Positions 1 to 6,009 of a stretch of 6,171 nt of DNA are shown here, in pieces. The notes beneath the pieces were generated by a model. It did no database searches. It saw only the letters and a program-made list of their open reading frames with translations, and was not told the DNA's origin. The DNA comes from Solirubrobacterales bacterium (lineage in GTDB: Bacteria > Actinomycetota > Thermoleophilia > Solirubrobacterales > Solirubrobacteraceae), in contig JAOPZO010000462.1 in assembly GCA_025964065.1 (NCBI GenBank), positions 1 through 6,171 on the forward strand, written 5' to 3'. The translations under genes and the position numbers were made by a program. Positions within the stretch are counted from its first letter, which is position 1. Each line of letters begins with the position of its first letter.

Positions 1-3
1 GGG

Positions 4-21
4 GCCTGACCCCTTTCAGGC
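4..21. repeat. Short inverted repeat after the lipocalin-like gene, possible terminator
   Basis: A 6-bp perfect stem (GCCTGA at 4-9, TCAGGC at 16-21) closes a 6-base loop. It lies about 50 bases beyond the stop codon of the minus-strand gene that ends at 70, so it could form a hairpin in that transcript. There is no run of T after it, so it is at best a weak intrinsic terminator. It might instead be a dispersed GGGGCCTGACCCC-type palindrome, but only one copy is present here and the window edge cuts the context. The rest of 1-69 shows nothing beyond a 10-bp direct repeat (ACACGCGCGG at 46-55 and 57-66). Confidence 0.3.
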
Positions 22-69
22 GGTGGCGTTGCAGAAGTGCGACGGACACGCGCGGAACACGCGCGGGGG

Positions 70-957
70 TCAGCCCAGACGGCGCACGATGCCCTGCTCG
101 ACCATCCCGTGGCCGACGAGGCCCTCTGCGGTCCGGACCTCGATGAGCTCGTCGTAGGCGCTCATCGTCGGGCCCTGGCGCTCCCAGCCCATCGGCACCC
201 AGAAGCCGGCCAGGCGCCGGGTCATCCGCAGGTCGAGCACCTCGCCCTCGACCGTCGTGACCTTCGCGGCCGCGAACAGCCCGGAGGCGTCGCGCGTGTA
301 GCCGTCGATCTGCTTCACCGACACGGCGCCGTCCTCGGAGACGAGGAAGCCGTCCGTGATGACCTGGCCGTCCGTGCGGGCGAAGCGCATGACGGTGAGC
401 AGCCGCCCGCCGAGGTCCACGACGATGCCGTAGTACTCGGGGAACTGCGCGGACTCGTCCCGGAAGCCCCAGGTCCGGTCGCGCATGCCGACCCCGTCGA
501 CCGCGGAGAACTCCCCGTGCACCTCGACGGCGCCCGTCACGAGGATCGCGCCCTGGAAGTGCTGCAGCGGCTCGCCGGCCACGAGTTCGGGGACGACGCC
601 GCCCGTGCTGTAGTCGCACGCGGCGCCCCGCGGCACCATGTCGAGCACTGCGGTCACCTCCGCCGTGCGGACCTCCATGTGCCCCTCGGGGTCGAAGGTG
701 ATCGAGGCGGTGTCCCAGGTGCCGGGCGCCGGCTCCTCCACGACCTCCGCGGTGCGGCCGCGGACGGAGAAGCTGCCGCGCGCGCGGCGACCTTCCGCGT
801 TGGGCGACGTGGAGACGTGGACGCTGCCGAAGACCTCGTTGGCCGGGTCCCAGAAGATGACGTAGGCGTTGTCCTTCCAGGCCGGCGTCCCGTCCTCGGG
901 GCGGTCCTGGCGGATGGGGTGGGCGAGGGCGCCCCAGGGGCTGGTCTGCGTCGACAC
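70..957 (-). CDS. Lipocalin/CrtC-like domain protein of unknown function (DUF7064/7065-like)
   Basis: The predicted product is 295 residues. The frame is open further upstream to an ATG at 1005, but GTG at 957 is preferred. It has an AGAGG ribosome-binding site about 7-8 bases upstream, and the protein then begins VSTQTSPWG, while the 16 extra residues look like leader sequence. No signal peptide or membrane segment is seen, so it is probably cytosolic. The sequence is rich in beta-strand-like segments. A central motif GxGxRDRTWGxRD sits at about residues 155-167. From memory this pattern recalls the paired beta-barrel proteins grouped near carotenoid hydratase CrtC (DUF7064/7065), found in actinobacteria and often near lipid or steroid genes. 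That link was not tested. Nothing in the residues identifies a reaction. It is divergently transcribed from the SulP transporter. The reading frame itself is secure; the family call is moderate and the function unknown. Confidence 0.8.
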   Translation of the reverse strand: MSTQTSPWGALAHPIRQDRPEDGTPAWKDNAYVIFWDPANEVFGSVHVSTSPNAEGRRARGSFSVRGRTAEVVEEPAPGTWDTASITFDPEGHMEVRTAEVTAVLDMVPRGAACDYSTGGVVPELVAGEPLQHFQGAILVTGAVEVHGEFSAVDGVGMRDRTWGFRDESAQFPEYYGIVVDLGGRLLTVMRFARTDGQVITDGFLVSEDGAVSVKQIDGYTRDASGLFAAAKVTTVEGEVLDLRMTRRLAGFWVPMGWERQGPTMSAYDELIEVRTAEGLVGHGMVEQGIVRRLG

Positions 958-984
958 GTCGGTCCTCTCGATGGTGGAGCTGCT

Positions 985-1004
985 CCGTACACCTCGACCG
1001 TACA
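985..1004 (-). promoter_or_regulatory. Spaced heptamer direct repeat, possible regulator site
   Basis: Read on the minus strand, TGTACGG occurs twice with a 6-base spacer (998-1004 and 985-991), a 13-base period. It lies about 30 bases upstream of the proposed GTG start at 957, where a promoter or operator would be expected. An ACACC/GGTGT inverted pair (989-993 and 1006-1010) overlaps it. No convincing -10/-35 pair is visible. A role in regulation is inference from position and symmetry only. Confidence 0.25.
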
Positions 1005-1042
1005 TGGTGTCTGCCAGTGCCGTGGGGAACGTCCGCCGAGCG

Positions 1043-1058
1043 GGTCCGGTCCCGGACC
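1043..1058. repeat. Near-perfect palindrome in the divergent intergenic region
   Basis: GGTCCGG (1043-1049) and CCGGACC (1052-1058) are perfect inverted halves around 2 bases. The tight centre suits a dimeric regulator's operator better than an RNA hairpin. It lies 44 bases before the SulP start and about 85 bases before the start of the minus-strand gene, so it could serve either. In such GC-rich sequence, short palindromes also arise by chance. Confidence 0.3.
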
Positions 1059-1066
1059 GGCTCAGT

Positions 1067-1085
1067 CGGGAGCAACGGGCTCCCG
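1067..1085 (+). promoter_or_regulatory. Hairpin in the probable SulP leader
   Basis: CGGGAGC (1067-1073) and GCTCCCG (1079-1085) form a 7-bp GC-rich stem with a 5-base loop, ending 17 bases before the SulP GTG. If transcribed it would make a stable leader hairpin close to the start codon. No T-run follows, so a terminator or attenuator is not supported. The remaining intergenic sequence shows no clear promoter. Confidence 0.3.
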
Positions 1086-1102
1086 TCTAACGTGTACCTC
1101 CT

Positions 1103-2590
1103 GTGACCATGGCGTTCCCTCGCGGCCTCAGCCGCCCCCAGCTCCCGGGCCGTGCGGTCCTCCGCGTCGAGCTCCTCGCCGGCCTCGTCGTCGCGCTCGC
1201 GCTCATCCCCGAGGCGATCTCGTTCTCGCTCATCGCGGGCGTCGACCCGAAGGTCGGGCTCTACGCGTCGTTCACGATGGCCGTCACGATCGCGATCGCC
1301 GGCGGGCGCCCCGCCATGATCTCCGCCGCGACGGGCGCCATGGCCCTCGTCATCGTCGGCCTCGTCGAGGAGCACGGGCTCGAGTACCTCCTCGTCGCGA
1401 CGATCCTCGCCGGGATCATCCAGGTCCTCCTCGGCGTGCTGCGCATCCCGCGGCTCATGCGCTTCGTCCCGCGCTCGGTCATGACGGGCTTCGTCAACGC
1501 GCTCGCGATCCTCATCTTCCTCGCGCAGGTCCCGTACATCCGCGAGGGCGGCGGCTCCGGCGCCCTGCTCGTCCTCGCCGGCCTGGCGATCATCTACCTG
1601 CTCCCGCGCCTCCTCCCCGCGGTCCCCTCCCCCCTCGTCGCGATCGTCGTGCTCACGGGCTTCGTCCTCACGGTCGGCATCGACCTGCCGAACGTCGGCG
1701 ACGAGGGCGAGCTGCCGAGCACCATCCCGCTCCTCGGCATCCCCTCGGTGCCGCTCACCCTCGAGACGTTCACGATCGTCCTGCCGTACGCGATCGCCCT
1801 GGCGATCGTCGGCCTGCTGGAGTCGCTCATGACCGCGCGCCTGGTCGACGACATCACCGAGACGAGGTCCGACAAGGACCGCGAGGCCCGCGGCCAGGGC
1901 ATCGCGAACATCGTCACGGGCTCCTTCGGCGGCATGGCGGGCTGCGCGATGATCGGCCAGACGATGATCAACGTCCGCGTGAGCGGCGCCCGCACCCGGA
2001 TCTCGACGTTCTGCGCCGGCGCCTTCCTGCTCGCGCTCGTCGTCGGCCTCGGCTCGCTCGTCGCCGTCATCCCGATGGCGGCGCTCGTCGCGGTCATGGT
2101 CCTCGTCTCCGTCTCGACCTTCGACTGGCACTCGATCAGGCCCGCGACGCTCAAGCGCATGCCGAACTCCGAGACCCTCATCATGGTCGTCACCGTCGTC
2201 GGCACCGTCGCGACCGGCAACCTCGCCATCGGCGTCGGCCTCGGCGTGCTCACCGCGATGGCGAGCTTCGCCCGGAAGGCGGGTCACCTCCTGGACGTCG
2301 AGCGCGTCCTCGACCCCGACGGGACCTCGGTCCTGTATGCCGTGACGGGCGAGCTCTTCTTCGTGTCCGATCAGGAGCTCGTCGACGCCTTCGACTACGC
2401 GAACGACCCGGGCCGCGTCATCGTCGACGTCTCACGGGCGCGCGTCTGGGACGCGTCGGCGGTCGCTGCGCTCGACGCCGTCGAGCAGCACTACGCGCGC
2501 CGCGGGAGCAAGGTGGAGATCACGGGCCTCGACGACCACAGCGCGGAGCTCCACGAGCACCTGTCGGGCCGGATGGCCGCCGCGCACTGA
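1103..2590 (+). CDS. SulP/SLC26-family anion transporter with C-terminal STAS domain
   Basis: A 495-residue inner-membrane secondary transporter. The N-terminal SulP signature is clear at residues 25-57 (ELLAGLVVALALIPEAISFS, then GVDPKVGLYASF). It is followed by repeated hydrophobic segments to about residue 390. A GGMAGCAMIGQTMINVRVSG block at 276-295 is the usual second-repeat motif of the family. Residues about 408-488 form a STAS domain with VDVSRARVWDASAVAALDAV at 441-460. S452 lies near where SpoIIAA-type STAS proteins carry their phosphorylatable serine. Family members carry sulfate, bicarbonate or dicarboxylates, and the substrate cannot be told from sequence. Length is slightly short but complete for the family. 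The GTG at 1103 and ATG at 1109 are both possible starts, and neither has a good ribosome-binding site. The gene stands alone, divergent from its left neighbour and convergent with the sigma gene. Confidence 0.93.
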   Translation: MTMAFPRGLSRPQLPGRAVLRVELLAGLVVALALIPEAISFSLIAGVDPKVGLYASFTMAVTIAIAGGRPAMISAATGAMALVIVGLVEEHGLEYLLVATILAGIIQVLLGVLRIPRLMRFVPRSVMTGFVNALAILIFLAQVPYIREGGGSGALLVLAGLAIIYLLPRLLPAVPSPLVAIVVLTGFVLTVGIDLPNVGDEGELPSTIPLLGIPSVPLTLETFTIVLPYAIALAIVGLLESLMTARLVDDITETRSDKDREARGQGIANIVTGSFGGMAGCAMIGQTMINVRVSGARTRISTFCAGAFLLALVVGLGSLVAVIPMAALVAVMVLVSVSTFDWHSIRPATLKRMPNSETLIMVVTVVGTVATGNLAIGVGLGVLTAMASFARKAGHLLDVERVLDPDGTSVLYAVTGELFFVSDQELVDAFDYANDPGRVIVDVSRARVWDASAVAALDAVEQHYARRGSKVEITGLDDHSAELHEHLSGRMAAAH

Positions 2591-2600
2591 CGCGGACCCC

Positions 2601-2618
2601 CGGCGGCCGGCTACGCCG
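2601..2618. terminator. Weak hairpin between convergent genes
   Basis: CGGCG (2601-2605) and CGCCG (2614-2618) can pair around an 8-base loop that includes the palindrome GCCGGC. It spans most of the gap between the convergent SulP and sigma-factor stops and overlaps the sigma stop codon. There is no T-run. A bidirectional terminator is plausible from position but unproven. Confidence 0.2.
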
Positions 2619-3582
2619 CGAGGCTCGCGGGCAGGTCGAAGCGCCCGAACAGGCTGCCGTCGAAGGTGACGATGCCGCGGACGAGGCCGTCCTCGATGCG
2701 CAGGACGTCGACGGCGAGCGGCCGGAACTCGGCTTCTCCCGGCTTCCGGACGTAGGCCGCGACCGCGGGCTGCCGGTTCGCGCGCGTGAGCACGCAGCGC
2801 ATCTCCCCGAAGGCGTCCGTGCCGAAGCCGCCCTCGACCCAGCACCCGACGACGGTGTCGCGGCCCTCCCAGACCCCGGGCTGCGGCGGCATGGAGAAGC
2901 GGACGTCCTCGTGCAGGAGCGCGGCGACCCCCTCGGCGTCGGCCTGCTCGCTCGCCTCGACGTAGCGCGCGAGGAGCTCCCGCTCCGCGGCCGACGGCTC
3001 CTGCCCGGGACGCCACTGCGCGCGCGGCTCGGGCAGGTGCTCGCGCAGGCCGGCGTGGGCGCGCTGCAGCGCGGAGTTCACCGAGGCGACCGTCGTCTCG
3101 AGCAGCCCGGCGGCCTCCTTGGCCGAGCAGTCGAGGACGTCGCGGAGGATGAACACCGCGCGCGGCAGGGGCTGCAGCCGCTGGATCGCGGTGATGAACG
3201 TCAGCTCGATGGTCTCCTTCGCGACCACGGCGTCCTCGGGGCCCTCCTCGCTCGCGGGCACGGCCTCGAGCAGCGCGTCGGGGAACGGCTGAAGCCACAG
3301 CACCTCCCCGCCCGGGCTCGGCGTCCGCGGGCGCTTGTCGAGCGCGTCAAGGCAGGCGTTCGTCGCGATCTTGTAGAGCCAGGCCCGCAGCGTGGAGCGG
3401 CCGGCGAACTGCTCGCGCCTGCGCCAGGCCCGCAGGAACGTCTCCTGCACGAGGTCCTCGGACTCCTCGACGGAGCCCGTCATGCGGTAGCAGTGGACCT
3501 GCAGCTCGCGGGCGTGGCGGCGCACCTGCGCCTCGAACGCCTCGCGATCGGTGGCGGCGGTCGACTCGGATGAGGTGGTCAT
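2611..3582 (-). CDS. ECF sigma-70 family factor with SnoaL-like C-terminal domain (SigG/TIGR02960-like)
   Basis: A 323-residue transcription factor that would direct RNA polymerase to a specific promoter set. Sigma region 2 covers about residues 18-85, with HCYRMTGSVEESEDLVQETF at 30-49 and RAWLYKIATNACLDAL at 66-81. The linker carries WLQPFPD at 96-102. Region 4 covers about 125-182, with the helix-turn-helix segment SAKEAAGLLETTVASVNSAL. Residues about 200-320 resemble a SnoaL/NTF2-like domain, including MPP at 231-233. This layout and length match the actinobacterial SigG/SigX5 (TIGR02960) group, in which the fused domain is thought to modulate activity in place of a separate anti-sigma factor. 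No anti-sigma gene is adjacent, which fits. The ATG at 3582 has no clear ribosome-binding site, and the next methionine is inside region 2, so a leaderless or weakly led start is likely. The peroxidase gene lies 56 bp upstream on the same strand. Confidence 0.93.
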   Translation of the reverse strand: MTTSSESTAATDREAFEAQVRRHARELQVHCYRMTGSVEESEDLVQETFLRAWRRREQFAGRSTLRAWLYKIATNACLDALDKRPRTPSPGGEVLWLQPFPDALLEAVPASEEGPEDAVVAKETIELTFITAIQRLQPLPRAVFILRDVLDCSAKEAAGLLETTVASVNSALQRAHAGLREHLPEPRAQWRPGQEPSAAERELLARYVEASEQADAEGVAALLHEDVRFSMPPQPGVWEGRDTVVGCWVEGGFGTDAFGEMRCVLTRANRQPAVAAYVRKPGEAEFRPLAVDVLRIEDGLVRGIVTFDGSLFGRFDLPASLAA

Positions 3583-3617
3583 GTCGGGTGTGACGGCGGA
3601 ACCCGCGGAAACTCATC

Positions 3618-3635
3618 GCGCCCCGTCGACGGCGC
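3618..3635 (-). terminator. Possible hairpin between the peroxidase and sigma genes
   Basis: GCGCC (3618-3622) pairs with GGCGC (3631-3635) around an 8-base loop, and the self-complementary CCGTCGACGG (3623-3632) overlaps it as an alternative pairing. It begins a few bases past the peroxidase stop at 3639. It could partly terminate that transcript, or act as an operator before the sigma gene. There is no T-tract. No promoter could be picked out in the 56-base gap. Confidence 0.2.
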
Positions 3636-3638
3636 CCG

Positions 3639-4115
3639 CTACGTGGCGGCGCCCGAAAGCTCCGCGAGCGCGGCGAGGACGACCTCGTCGTGCGTCTTGG
3701 GTGAGACCTTCGGGATCACCGCGGCGATCGTGCCGTCCGCGTCGATGACGAACGTCGCCCGGAGGTTGCCCCAGTACGTCTTGCCGTACATCGACTTCTC
3801 CGCCCACACGCCGTACTGCTCGGCGACCGCGTGGTCCTCGTCGGCCAGCAGCGTGAAGGTCATGGAGAACTTCTCGTGGAACTTCTTCACCTTCTTCACC
3901 GGGTCGGGCGAGACGCCGAGCACGACCGCGTCGTGCTTCGCGTAGTCGTCCGTGTGGTCCATCACCGAGCAGGCCTGCGTGGTGCAGCCCGGCGTGTCGG
4001 CTTTCGGATAAAAATAAAGAACGACGGGTCGACCCCGGAGTGACGAGAGCGTGACGTCCTCGCCGTCCTGATCGGGGAGGGTGAAGTCGGGTGCTGCGGT
4101 GTTGGTCTCGAGCAT
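3639..4115 (-). CDS. bcp: Thioredoxin-dependent thiol peroxidase (Bcp/PrxQ peroxiredoxin), intact copy
   Basis: A 158-residue cytosolic peroxiredoxin that reduces hydrogen peroxide and organic or lipid hydroperoxides using thioredoxin. The active-site pattern PxxxTxxC is present as P37, T41, C44 (PKADTPGCTTQACS at 37-50). C49 sits five residues on, as in atypical two-cysteine PrxQ proteins, so C44 is the peroxidatic and C49 the resolving cysteine. R119 in NLRATFVID is the expected catalytic arginine. Length is normal. The ATG at 4115 lacks a ribosome-binding site but has TAGCCT 7 bases upstream, which suggests leaderless transcription. The Fic gene ends 36 bp upstream, so read-through is possible. 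The first 43 codons are repeated at 6013-6140. Codons 32-38 here (GTT CTT TAT TTT TAT CCG AAA) are AT-rich, unlike the rest of the gene, which suggests a replaced 5' end. Confidence 0.96.
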   Translation of the reverse strand: MLETNTAAPDFTLPDQDGEDVTLSSLRGRPVVLYFYPKADTPGCTTQACSVMDHTDDYAKHDAVVLGVSPDPVKKVKKFHEKFSMTFTLLADEDHAVAEQYGVWAEKSMYGKTYWGNLRATFVIDADGTIAAVIPKVSPKTHDEVVLAALAELSGAAT

Positions 4116-4132
4116 GCCGAACAGGCTACGGG
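3988..4132 (-). repeat. bcp 5'-end direct repeat, copy A (part of the intact gene)
   Basis: This segment aligns without gaps to 6013-6157, at a constant offset of 2025 bases. By hand I count 21 mismatches in 145 positions, about 86% identity. It runs from codon 43 of bcp through the start codon and 17 bases upstream, including TAGCCT. A 29-base block (4042-4070 against 6067-6095) is identical. To the left of 3988 the two copies differ at once, which marks one junction. To the right, similarity fades after 4132 apart from a shared GCGA one base out of register. Confidence 0.9.
4123..4128 (-). promoter_or_regulatory. Candidate -10 element (TAGCCT) of intact bcp, leaderless
   Basis: TAGCCT fits the actinobacterial TANNNT -10 pattern. 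Its last T is 7 bases from the A of the ATG, the spacing expected if transcription begins at the start codon. That agrees with the lack of a ribosome-binding site. It lies inside a 12-base block (4121-4132) identical to the block upstream of the bcp fragment at 6146-6157, although the bases between it and the ATG differ between copies. No clear -35 is seen. Confidence 0.45.
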
Positions 4133-4151
4133 GCGATTGCCGTTGCGTTGC

Positions 4152-5498
4152 TCAGCCGGTCCCCTCGTTGAGGATGCTGAGGTATTCCGCGTAAGCCCAG
4201 ACCTTGCCGCGCTGCCGACCGGTGGTCTCGGTGAGCACGCCGAGGTCCTCAAGGCGCCGAAACGCTGCGTAGATGGGTGGGTCGGTGAGGCCAGTTGCAA
4301 CGCCCACGCGGCGAGGAGTGAGGACAACCGACCGGACCGCAATCTCGTGAACGCGAAGGGCGCTCGCCGCGCCACGGCCAACCTGACTGATGCGTGCACG
4401 GTCACGCTCGATCATCTGCACGATGCGAGCTGTCGTGTCCGTTGCGGTTCGAGCCACCTCCGCGATGCCTCGCAAGAAGAAGCCCAACCACTCCTCCCAC
4501 TCCCCATGGGTCCGCACACGCTGCAGTCGCTCGTAGTACTCGTCCCGGTGTTGCTTGAAGTAGAGGCTCAGATAGAGCAACGGCTCCCGGAGGACACCTT
4601 CAGCGCACAGGACGAGCGTTATGAGCAATCGTCCGACGCGGCCGTTGCCATCGAGGAACGGGTGGATCGTCTCGAATTGTGCGTGGGCGACACCCACCCG
4701 AACGAGAAGAGGCTCTTCGGCGTCATGCAGGTAACGCTCGAGGTTCCCGATGGCGTCCGGCACGAGGTTCCAGGGCGGCGGAACGAAACGAGCGTCGGAC
4801 GGACTCGAGCCGCCGATCCGATTCTGATCGCGCCGGAAGGCTCCAGGCGCCTTATCGGTCCCTCGAACTCCGTCGAGCAGGAGGCCGTGGACCTCGCGCA
4901 GCAGGCGGGCGGACACGGGTAGCCGATCACCCCGGACGGAGTCGATCCCGTGAGACATGGCGGTGATGTAGTTCGCGGTCTCGGCGACATCGCCGATCGG
5001 TACGCCTGGTGCCGCTTCGTTCTCGAAGAGCAACAAGTCGGAAAGCGAGGATTGGGTGCCTTCGATCTGCGAGGACAGCACCGCTTCCTTGCGTACGTAG
5101 GTGTACAGAAGCGTCTGCGGGTCCGGCAGAAGCGTGGTGATGCCGTCCAGCCGGCCGAGTTCCTGATTGGCACGGTCAAGCAGCGCCTGCAGTCGGGGCG
5201 CCAGGACGATGGGGGGAGCCACAGGGAGCGGCTCTGGATGGAACGCTGAATAGCCGTCAGGGCCGCTCGTCGCCGCGACGAACGTCCCGGAACGGTCAGA
5301 CGCTGTCTTGAGGGAGAGGTTGATTGCCGATCGCTTCCTTGTGGCCCACGCGGGTAAACGTTGCGACCGGAAAGCTAAACAAGTCGCCGGATGGCAACAA
5401 GCTGTACGGCGCCGGGACCGTCCCCTTGCTGCGCCCGAACCCCGGCGCGTCGCCCTAGACGAGATAGAAGCAGCCGATGACGGGCCGGCCTTGAGCAA
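4152..5498 (-). CDS. Class II Fic-domain AMP-transferase with C-terminal winged helix; start uncertain
   Basis: The Fic core motif HPFLDGNGRVGR is complete at residues 279-290 (numbered from the TTG at 5498). It contains the catalytic H279 and the phosphate-binding GNGR. The autoinhibitory motif SxxxEG is at 142-147 (S142, E146, G147), ahead of the core, making this a class II Fic. Residues about 380-445 form a winged-helix-like domain, as in the three-domain SoFic type. Such enzymes transfer AMP from ATP to a hydroxyl group on a target protein; the target here is unknown. Family proteins run about 370-380 residues and begin shortly before a segment like SGTFVAATSGPDGYSAF (residues 70-86). 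There is no ATG, GTG or TTG near that point. The only in-frame starts are TTG at 5498, which has GAGGA 8 bases upstream but adds about 65 unfamiliar residues, and GTG at 5222, which cuts the N-terminal domain. The 5' end may be damaged. Codon use is less GC-biased than in the flanking genes. Confidence 0.85.
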   Translation of the reverse strand: MLKAGPSSAASISSRATRRGSGAARGRSRRRTACCHPATCLAFRSQRLPAWATRKRSAINLSLKTASDRSGTFVAATSGPDGYSAFHPEPLPVAPPIVLAPRLQALLDRANQELGRLDGITTLLPDPQTLLYTYVRKEAVLSSQIEGTQSSLSDLLLFENEAAPGVPIGDVAETANYITAMSHGIDSVRGDRLPVSARLLREVHGLLLDGVRGTDKAPGAFRRDQNRIGGSSPSDARFVPPPWNLVPDAIGNLERYLHDAEEPLLVRVGVAHAQFETIHPFLDGNGRVGRLLITLVLCAEGVLREPLLYLSLYFKQHRDEYYERLQRVRTHGEWEEWLGFFLRGIAEVARTATDTTARIVQMIERDRARISQVGRGAASALRVHEIAVRSVVLTPRRVGVATGLTDPPIYAAFRRLEDLGVLTETTGRQRGKVWAYAEYLSILNEGTG

Positions 5499-5577
5499 CG
5501 CGAGCGTCCTCGACCGACGGTCACCGCTTCTCGCACGCCAGCGTCAGCGCCAAGAGGTGCCACAGGCGGCCAGCAAG
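5310..5577. other. Stretch with no recognisable gene, between the Fic homology and the HEPN-like frame
   Basis: Fic family similarity starts near 5300, and the next minus-strand frame ends at 5578. This 268-base stretch holds only the unfamiliar N-terminal extension of the Fic frame (from TTG at 5498) and 79 bases with no start or stop signals of note. Minus-strand translation in the other frames gives short pieces broken by stops, with no recognised domain. It may contain the promoter and true 5' end of fic in decayed form. No hairpin or repeat stands out. Confidence 0.4.
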
Positions 5578-6009
5578 TCAGAGCGACGGCTCGTCGCGAA
5601 GGAGCATGCGGCCGATCCGCTCGAACGCCTCGACGATCTCCGGGTCTGCGTCGAAGTCCCGCAGCGCGCGCTCTTCCAGTTCGACGATCACCGCCTCTAA
5701 GCGAGTCGCAAGTCCGCGAAACTCGTCTGCCATGTCGACGAGGGCTTGGACACTCCCGTCGATGAACCGTCCGCCGACCGTGTCGCCGCGAAAGCGCTCA
5801 CGCAGGAAGCGATGCGCGAGGGCGTCGCGTCGTTCGATGGCGGCGGCTATCTCGCCTGCAAGGTCCGGGTCAAGCTTGTCTTCCAGTCCCTTCAGGGAAG
5901 CAGTCGCGGTCGCTCGCTTCGCCGCATGAACAGACCGCTTGAGACCCTTCTTGAGATTACGCCGGATGTCAACGGCCGAGCCGCCGTACTCGACCACGTA
6001 CTGCTTCAA
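5578..6009 (-). CDS. Small hypothetical protein with HEPN-like RDxxxH motif; 5' end probably truncated
   Basis: The frame encodes 143 residues from TTG at 6009, or 139 from GTG at 5997. I do not recognise a named family. The sequence is mostly charged and helix-prone. A basic N-terminal third (RRNLKKGLKRSVHAAKRA at 16-33) is followed by IERRDALAHRFLRERF at 58-73. R61-D-x3-H66 fits the R-[N/D/H]-x-H spacing used by HEPN ribonucleases and HepT-like proteins. Here it is mid-protein rather than in the usual last helix, so the link is tentative. A further helical region follows at about 86-117. The frame starts 4 bases inside the bcp-fragment junction and lacks its own ribosome-binding site, so it has probably lost its original start. 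The TTG overlaps the fragment's TGA as TTGA, which could allow re-initiation. It lies upstream of fic on the same strand and may share its transcript. Confidence 0.6.
   Translation of the reverse strand: MKQYVVEYGGSAVDIRRNLKKGLKRSVHAAKRATATASLKGLEDKLDPDLAGEIAAAIERRDALAHRFLRERFRGDTVGGRFIDGSVQALVDMADEFRGLATRLEAVIVELEERALRDFDADPEIVEAFERIGRMLLRDEPSL

Noticed and set aside
1094..1102. AGGAGGT on the minus strand next to the SulP start
   Set aside because: It is a perfect Shine-Dalgarno sequence but faces away from SulP. No start codon lies at a suitable distance on the minus strand and no open frame follows.
2432..3298. Minus-strand open frame of 288 codons
   Set aside because: It overlaps the sigma gene out of frame and the SulP 3' end, and its sequence is low-complexity Arg/Ala-rich.
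37..3573. Plus-strand open frame of 1178 codons
   Set aside because: It runs antisense or out of frame through the lipocalin-like, SulP and sigma genes, is rich in Arg, Ala, Pro and His, and has no recognisable domain. It is a by-product of high GC content.
4137..4922. Plus-strand open frame of 261 codons
   Set aside because: It lies antisense to the Fic gene, whose motifs are unmistakable. No domain is seen in this frame.
5308..5700. Plus-strand open frame of 130 codons over the otherwise gene-free stretch
   Set aside because: It covers the weakly supported Fic extension and the 3' end of the HEPN-like frame. It has no recognisable domain and no clear ribosome-binding site.
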